The notes under the pieces: model-generated
What the model was told of the DNA's origin: nothing
The model's input: the letters and a program-made list of their open reading frames with translations, nothing else
Database searches by the model: none
Source of the DNA: BOKV01 sp041739225
GTDB lineage: Bacteria > Pseudomonadota > Alphaproteobacteria > Rhizobiales > Rhizobiaceae
Direction: 5' to 3'
NCBI GenBank assembly: GCA_041739225.1
Contig: JBGSOG010000031.1
Location: forward strand, 1 to 64,000
Length of the DNA stretch: 64,000 nucleotides
In this document: piece by piece, positions 60,665 to 64,000 of the stretch
Position numbering within the stretch: the stretch's first letter is position 1
How the letters are laid out: every line of letters starts with the position of its first letter
Made by a program: the position numbers and the translations under genes

Positions 60665-61213
60665 TTACATCTTCGGCAGGATGACGGTGTCGACGACGTG
60701 GATGACACCGTTTGACTGCTTTACATCGGCGATGGTGACGGTGGAAACGCCGCCGTTTTCATCGGTCAATGTGATCTTGTCGCCATCCATCTTGGCCTGG
60801 ATCATGCAGCCGCCAAGCGTCTTGACCGGGTGGTTGCCGCCATCATCCTTGATCATCTTGCCAATGGCATCAGACAGGGCATTGGTACCAACAACATGGC
60901 AGGTCAGCACCTTGGTGAGCTGCGCCTTGTTTTCCGGCTTCAGAAGGGTTTCAACGGTACCTGCCGGCAGTTTGGCGAAAGCATCATTGGTTGGTGCGAA
61001 CACGGTGAACGGGCCGGCACCCTGCAGGGTTTCAACCAGGCCCGCTGCCGTCACTGCGGCAACCAGCGTGGTGTGATCCTTTGAATTGACTGCGTTTTCG
61101 ACAATGTTCTTGTCTTCGAACATGGCGGCTCCGCCGACTTTCGGGTTGGCTGCAAATGCAAAGCCCGCTGATACGACGACGAGTGCGGCAGTCAATGTCA
61201 GTTTCTTGAACAT
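60665..61213 (-). CDS. Secreted fasciclin-domain protein
   Basis: A 182-residue protein with a signal peptide (FKKLTLTAALVVVSAGFAFA) and one FAS1 domain: TLVAAVTAAGLVETLQGAG, PFTVFAPTNDAFAKLPAG (H1), KVLTCHVVGTNALSDAIG and SNGVIHVVDTVILPKM (H2). Expected outside the inner membrane, in adhesion or envelope functions. ATG 61213 fits the signal peptide. It sits beside a sigma/anti-sigma pair on the same strand and may belong to its regulon, as in other alphaproteobacteria where fasciclin genes neighbour such pairs. Its paralogue in the island has no signal peptide. Confidence 0.93.
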   Translation of the reverse strand: MFKKLTLTAALVVVSAGFAFAANPKVGGAAMFEDKNIVENAVNSKDHTTLVAAVTAAGLVETLQGAGPFTVFAPTNDAFAKLPAGTVETLLKPENKAQLTKVLTCHVVGTNALSDAIGKMIKDDGGNHPVKTLGGCMIQAKMDGDKITLTDENGGVSTVTIADVKQSNGVIHVVDTVILPKM

Positions 61214-61306
61214 CAGTGTCTCCTTTGGGTTTGTTCCCCTCATCGGGGAAGACACCAAAGAAACGCCGGGGCTTTTGAAAAAGTTTCAAAAGCATGAAGA
61301 AAAACT

Positions 61307-61996
61307 TCAGATGCTGTGTGCAACGCCGCTGGCGATGACCGGCCCGGTGGGAGCGCCGGTTGTGGAACCGCCGCTGGGCTCGACGCTGATCGCAAGGGCT
61401 GCGCCTGCAACAAAGCGCGGAACCAAAGCCTGCGGCAGGGATATTTGCACCAAACCACCATCGGGGAGTACGCCCAATGATACCGGTGCGTTGCCGCCTT
61501 CAACCAGCCACAGCTCGAAATCCTTGCCGGATTGCGCATTGACCGAGACCGGCGTCAGTCTCAAATTGCCGGTGGCAACCTCATACAACGCCAGGAAGCG
61601 CGCCGGGCTGTTTTTGGCTTCTAGGGTCGCTATCAGGCGCGGCGCCTCGGCAGTCGGCTTGGCAAACTGCAAGGCAAACAAACCGCCAAGGGCGAGGAAT
61701 GCGAAAGATGCTGCAAGCGCGATCGGCCGCCAGAATTTTCCGCTGTCCTGATTGGCACCAAACAAACGACCTTCGATCCGTCCGCGCAAGGCCGGCGGCG
61801 GCGGCGTTTCGCCAAAGGCGTCATCCATCGGCGAAAGGCGTTCGCGCCATTCGTCAACCAGAGTTGCAAAATCGGGATCGGATGCAGCAAGACCTTCGGC
61901 ACGGCGGCGTGCAACAAGGTCCAGAACGCCAAGGACGTACTCGGCGGCCAGCGTGTCGCGATCTTGCTCTTCCTGACTGGTTGTTGCCTGCGCCAT
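61307..61996 (-). CDS. Anti-sigma factor (RskA-like)
   Basis: A 229-residue membrane protein. The cytoplasmic N-terminal part (TLAAEYVLGVLDLVARRRAEG, LVDEWRERLSPMDDAF) is the sigma-binding helical domain. One membrane helix (RPIALAASFAFLALGGLFALQF) follows, and the periplasmic RskA domain contains LALYEVATGNLRL, FELWLVEGGNAPVSLG and ALAISVEPSGGST. No ZAS-type CxxC zinc site is seen. GAGAGG lies 7 bases before ATG 61996. The sigma gene is directly upstream on the same strand, so the pair is co-expressed. Confidence 0.9.
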   Translation of the reverse strand: MAQATTSQEEQDRDTLAAEYVLGVLDLVARRRAEGLAASDPDFATLVDEWRERLSPMDDAFGETPPPPALRGRIEGRLFGANQDSGKFWRPIALAASFAFLALGGLFALQFAKPTAEAPRLIATLEAKNSPARFLALYEVATGNLRLTPVSVNAQSGKDFELWLVEGGNAPVSLGVLPDGGLVQISLPQALVPRFVAGAALAISVEPSGGSTTGAPTGPVIASGVAHSI

Positions 61997-62007
61997 CTTT
62001 GCGCCTC

Positions 62008-62649
62008 TCATTTCCTTTCCAGGCATTCACGCAGACTTTTCAGGCTGCGGTGAAGCCATGTTCGCATGGTGTTGACCGGAACGCCAAACCGCGCCGCCAA
62101 CTCCGCGTAGCTGTAACCTTCGACATAGGCTGCCTGCACTGCCTGCGCCCTTTGCGCGGGCAGTTCGGCAAGGCAGTCGCTGATGCGGCCCATCTCGCCT
62201 GCTGCAATCACCTGCGCCTCAGGTGTAGGCGATGAGTCAGGCACTTCGCCTGCATCGTCAAGGTCTGCATGGGCAAGCTGGCGCGAGCGAATGCGGTCGA
62301 TGGCGGTGTTTCGGGCAATGGCGATGATCCAGGACATCGGGCTGTATTGCCCTTCCCGGTAACTACCGGCGTTGCGCCAGATTTTCACACAGGCATCCTG
62401 CACTGCATCTTCCGCTTCTGTATTGTCTTTCAGGATACGCAGGCAGACGCCAAAAAGTTTCGCGCTTGTTGCATCATACAGGCGCAGGAAGGCCGCCCTG
62501 TCGCCAAGGGCTATGCGTGCAATCAATGCTGAAATTTCAGCCGGTGTGGAAATTCGTTCTCTCCGCGCGATGAGCCTGTCGCGACAGGCTGCTGATTGCG
62601 GACTTAATACTGCAAAGAGGCCACATTTGGAACCGGTTTGAAAAAGCAT
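62008..62649 (-). CDS. ECF-type RNA polymerase sigma factor
   Basis: A two-domain sigma factor. Region 2 spans FLRLYDATSAKLFGVCLRIL, DAVQDACVKIWRNAGSYR and SWIIAIARNTAIDRIR. Region 4 is LPAQRAQAVQAAYVEGYSYAELAARFG. The type resembles sigma factors paired with RskA-like anti-sigmas and ChrR-like regulons. The start is unclear: ATG 62649 is the nearest standard codon, adding about 32 unusual residues before region 2, while a well-placed GGAGAG precedes an ATT codon at 62551-62553. The gene is divergent from argB. Confidence 0.87.
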   Translation of the reverse strand: MLFQTGSKCGLFAVLSPQSAACRDRLIARRERISTPAEISALIARIALGDRAAFLRLYDATSAKLFGVCLRILKDNTEAEDAVQDACVKIWRNAGSYREGQYSPMSWIIAIARNTAIDRIRSRQLAHADLDDAGEVPDSSPTPEAQVIAAGEMGRISDCLAELPAQRAQAVQAAYVEGYSYAELAARFGVPVNTMRTWLHRSLKSLRECLERK

Positions 62650-62719
62650 TGTCGCAGGCAATTGCACCGGCAATTGGTCCTGCGCTAAGAGACCAGCAAC
62701 GCCACGGGGACCTCCACAC

Positions 62720-63622
62720 ATGACTGAAGCCATCTACCCGGCCATATCCGGCGAAATGCAGGCGCACCTGCTGTCGCGGGCGCTGCCATACATGCAGCGT
62801 TATGAAAACAAGACGGTGGTGGTGAAATACGGCGGCCACGCCATGGGCGATGCAGCGCTGGGGCAGGCTTTCGCGCGCGACATCGCGCTTTTGAAGCAAT
62901 CGGGTGTCAATCCGATTGTCGTTCACGGCGGCGGGCCGCAGATCGGCGCGATGCTGACAAAAATGGGCATCGAATCGCGCTTCGAAGGCGGCCTGCGGGT
63001 AACTGACCGAAAGACCGTCGAAATTGTCGAAATGGTTCTGGCCGGTTCGATCAACAAGGAAATTGTCGCTCTCATCAATGCTGAAGGCGAATGGGCCATC
63101 GGGTTGTGCGGCAAGGACGGCAACATGGTGTTTGCCGAAAAGGCACGAAAGACCGTGAAAGACCCCGATTCCAATATCGAGCGGGTGCTGGATCTGGGCT
63201 TTGTCGGCGAAGTGGTGGAAGTCGACCGCACATTGCTCGACCTTCTGGCAAAGTCGGAAATGATCCCGGTTCTGGCGCCGGTGGCACCTGGCCGCGACGG
63301 CCACACCTACAACATCAATGCCGACACATTTGCCGGCGCTATCGCCGGAGCGCTCAATGCCACGCGCCTGCTGTTTCTCACAGATGTTCCCGGCGTGCTC
63401 GACAAGGACAAAAACCTGATCGAGGAACTGACTGTCACCCAAGCGCGGGCGCTGATTGCCGACGGCACCATTTCAGGCGGCATGATCCCCAAGGTGGAAA
63501 CCTGCATCGAGGCGCTGGAAAAGGGTGTGGAAGGCGTCGTCATCCTCAACGGCAAGACCGCCCATGCCGTGCTGCTGGAACTGTTCACGGAGCACGGCGC
63601 AGGCACGCTGATCGTGCCCTGA
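62720..63622 (+). CDS. argB: Acetylglutamate kinase
   Basis: A 300-residue kinase for the second step of arginine synthesis (N-acetylglutamate to its 5-phosphate). Characteristic segments are VVKYGGHAMGD, NPIVVHGGGPQIGAML, ESRFEGGLRVTDRKTVEIV, PVLAPVAPGRDGHTYNIN and GGMIPKVETCIEAL. The N-terminal helix (YMQRYENKTV) is of the type that forms arginine-sensitive hexamers, so feedback inhibition is likely. It follows engB at a distance, with the sigma operon and fasciclin gene inserted between. The frame is intact. Confidence 0.96.
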   Translation: MTEAIYPAISGEMQAHLLSRALPYMQRYENKTVVVKYGGHAMGDAALGQAFARDIALLKQSGVNPIVVHGGGPQIGAMLTKMGIESRFEGGLRVTDRKTVEIVEMVLAGSINKEIVALINAEGEWAIGLCGKDGNMVFAEKARKTVKDPDSNIERVLDLGFVGEVVEVDRTLLDLLAKSEMIPVLAPVAPGRDGHTYNINADTFAGAIAGALNATRLLFLTDVPGVLDKDKNLIEELTVTQARALIADGTISGGMIPKVETCIEALEKGVEGVVILNGKTAHAVLLELFTEHGAGTLIVP

Positions 63623-63625
63623 GGG

Positions 63626-64000
63626 TCAGTCTGCTGCGGCAACGGGCTGTGGTGTTTTGGTGTGAACATTTGCCGGACGCGAAAGCGCATAGGCAAATGC
63701 CGCCACTCCCAGCAGGGCCACAATGATGTAGACGATCGCCGCCCGCAGCGAATCGATGAACACCGGTTGCGGATTACCAGCCGCCAGCGCCATCCCCCGC
63801 CCCAGGCTCGAGAAAAAAATCTCGCCCATGATGGCGACCCCAAGGCCGCCGCCAACTTGCTGGAAGGACTGCAACGAACCGGAAGCAGAGCCGGCATCCC
63901 TGCCGCCAACATTGGCAAGGATGGCCTGAAACATCGGTGCAATTGCAGTTCCCATGCCGATGCCGGCAAAGAACAGTGGCATGGCAAGTTCCAACCGGCC
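63626..64000 (-). CDS. MFS transporter, C-terminal part (window edge)
   Basis: The last 124 or so residues of a multidrug-type MFS transporter; the frame is open to the window end, so the start lies outside. FFAGIGMGTAIAPMFQAIL and DAGSASGSLQSFQQVGGGLGVAIMG are typical of the 14-helix DHA2 (EmrB/QacA) group, and AAIVYIIVALLGVAAFAYAL is the last membrane helix. It converges with argB, the two stops being 3 bases apart. Substrate unknown. Confidence 0.88.
   Translation of the reverse strand, partial: GRLELAMPLFFAGIGMGTAIAPMFQAILANVGGRDAGSASGSLQSFQQVGGGLGVAIMGEIFFSSLGRGMALAAGNPQPVFIDSLRAAIVYIIVALLGVAAFAYALSRPANVHTKTPQPVAAAD

Overview
The window looks like a chromosomal segment of an alphaproteobacterium, most likely of the Hyphomicrobiales. 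The evidence is high-GC coding, a PutA without its own DNA-binding domain beside a divergent Lrp-type regulator, the block rpmH-rnpA-yidC ... engB ... argB, and DUF736 and DUF3768 proteins. Core chromosome lies on the left (1-7.2 kb: L-serine dehydratase, a Phd/RelE-type toxin-antitoxin pair, putA, an Lrp regulator, a ModE-like regulator, a CoxG-like protein) and on the right (49.6-64 kb: tRNA-Arg, sensor kinase, disulfide oxidoreductase plus TVP38-like protein, rpmH-rnpA-yidC, a methyltransferase, phosphonate-type ABC transporter, engB, a secreted fasciclin protein, ECF sigma/anti-sigma pair, argB, end of an MFS transporter).

Between them sits one integrated element of about 42.4 kb. It is bounded by a perfect 49-bp direct repeat: the 3' end of an intact tRNA-Arg(ACG) at 49596-49672 (minus strand) and a loose copy at 7200-7248. 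A tyrosine integrase and a small AlpA-like protein lie just inside the left end.

The element has four parts. (1) 8.9-31.7 kb is a surface-polysaccharide locus. One half makes CDP-4-keto-6-deoxyglucose (rfbF, rfbG) and probably converts it to a C-methylated deoxysugar (epimerase, zinc-type methyltransferase, reductase). The other makes a dTDP-4-amino-4,6-dideoxyhexose (rmlB, rmlA, wecE-like). Glycosyltransferases, WbqC and GNAT proteins and membrane proteins surround them. Its centre (about 20-27 kb) is AT-rich and decaying, with nonsense mutations, truncations and duplicated fragments. (2) 31.7-39.0 kb is a transfer/replication-like module: nested inverted repeats, a VirD4/TraG-like protein whose ATPase motifs are all altered, a small unknown protein, an intact TraD/VirD4-like ATPase, a Replic_Relax protein, a primase-like protein ending inside its Toprim fold, DUF736 and DUF3768. 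No classical relaxase or type IV secretion channel is visible. (3) 39.2-47.3 kb is metabolic and stress cargo: AraC regulator plus SDR, a 3-hydroxyisobutyrate dehydrogenase-like enzyme, FecR-domain protein, fasciclin protein, short LOV photoreceptor, DCC protein with a UbiG remnant, Dps. (4) 47.7-49.5 kb holds two helix-turn-helix proteins followed by TGTCGG repeats, resembling a replication-control region.

The most novel-looking part is the 31.7-39.0 kb module, where an apparently dead motor protein is kept beside a live paralogue together with a catalytically incomplete primase-like protein. All functions are read from sequence alone. Start codons were moved from the longest frame where a ribosome binding site or family alignment favoured it.
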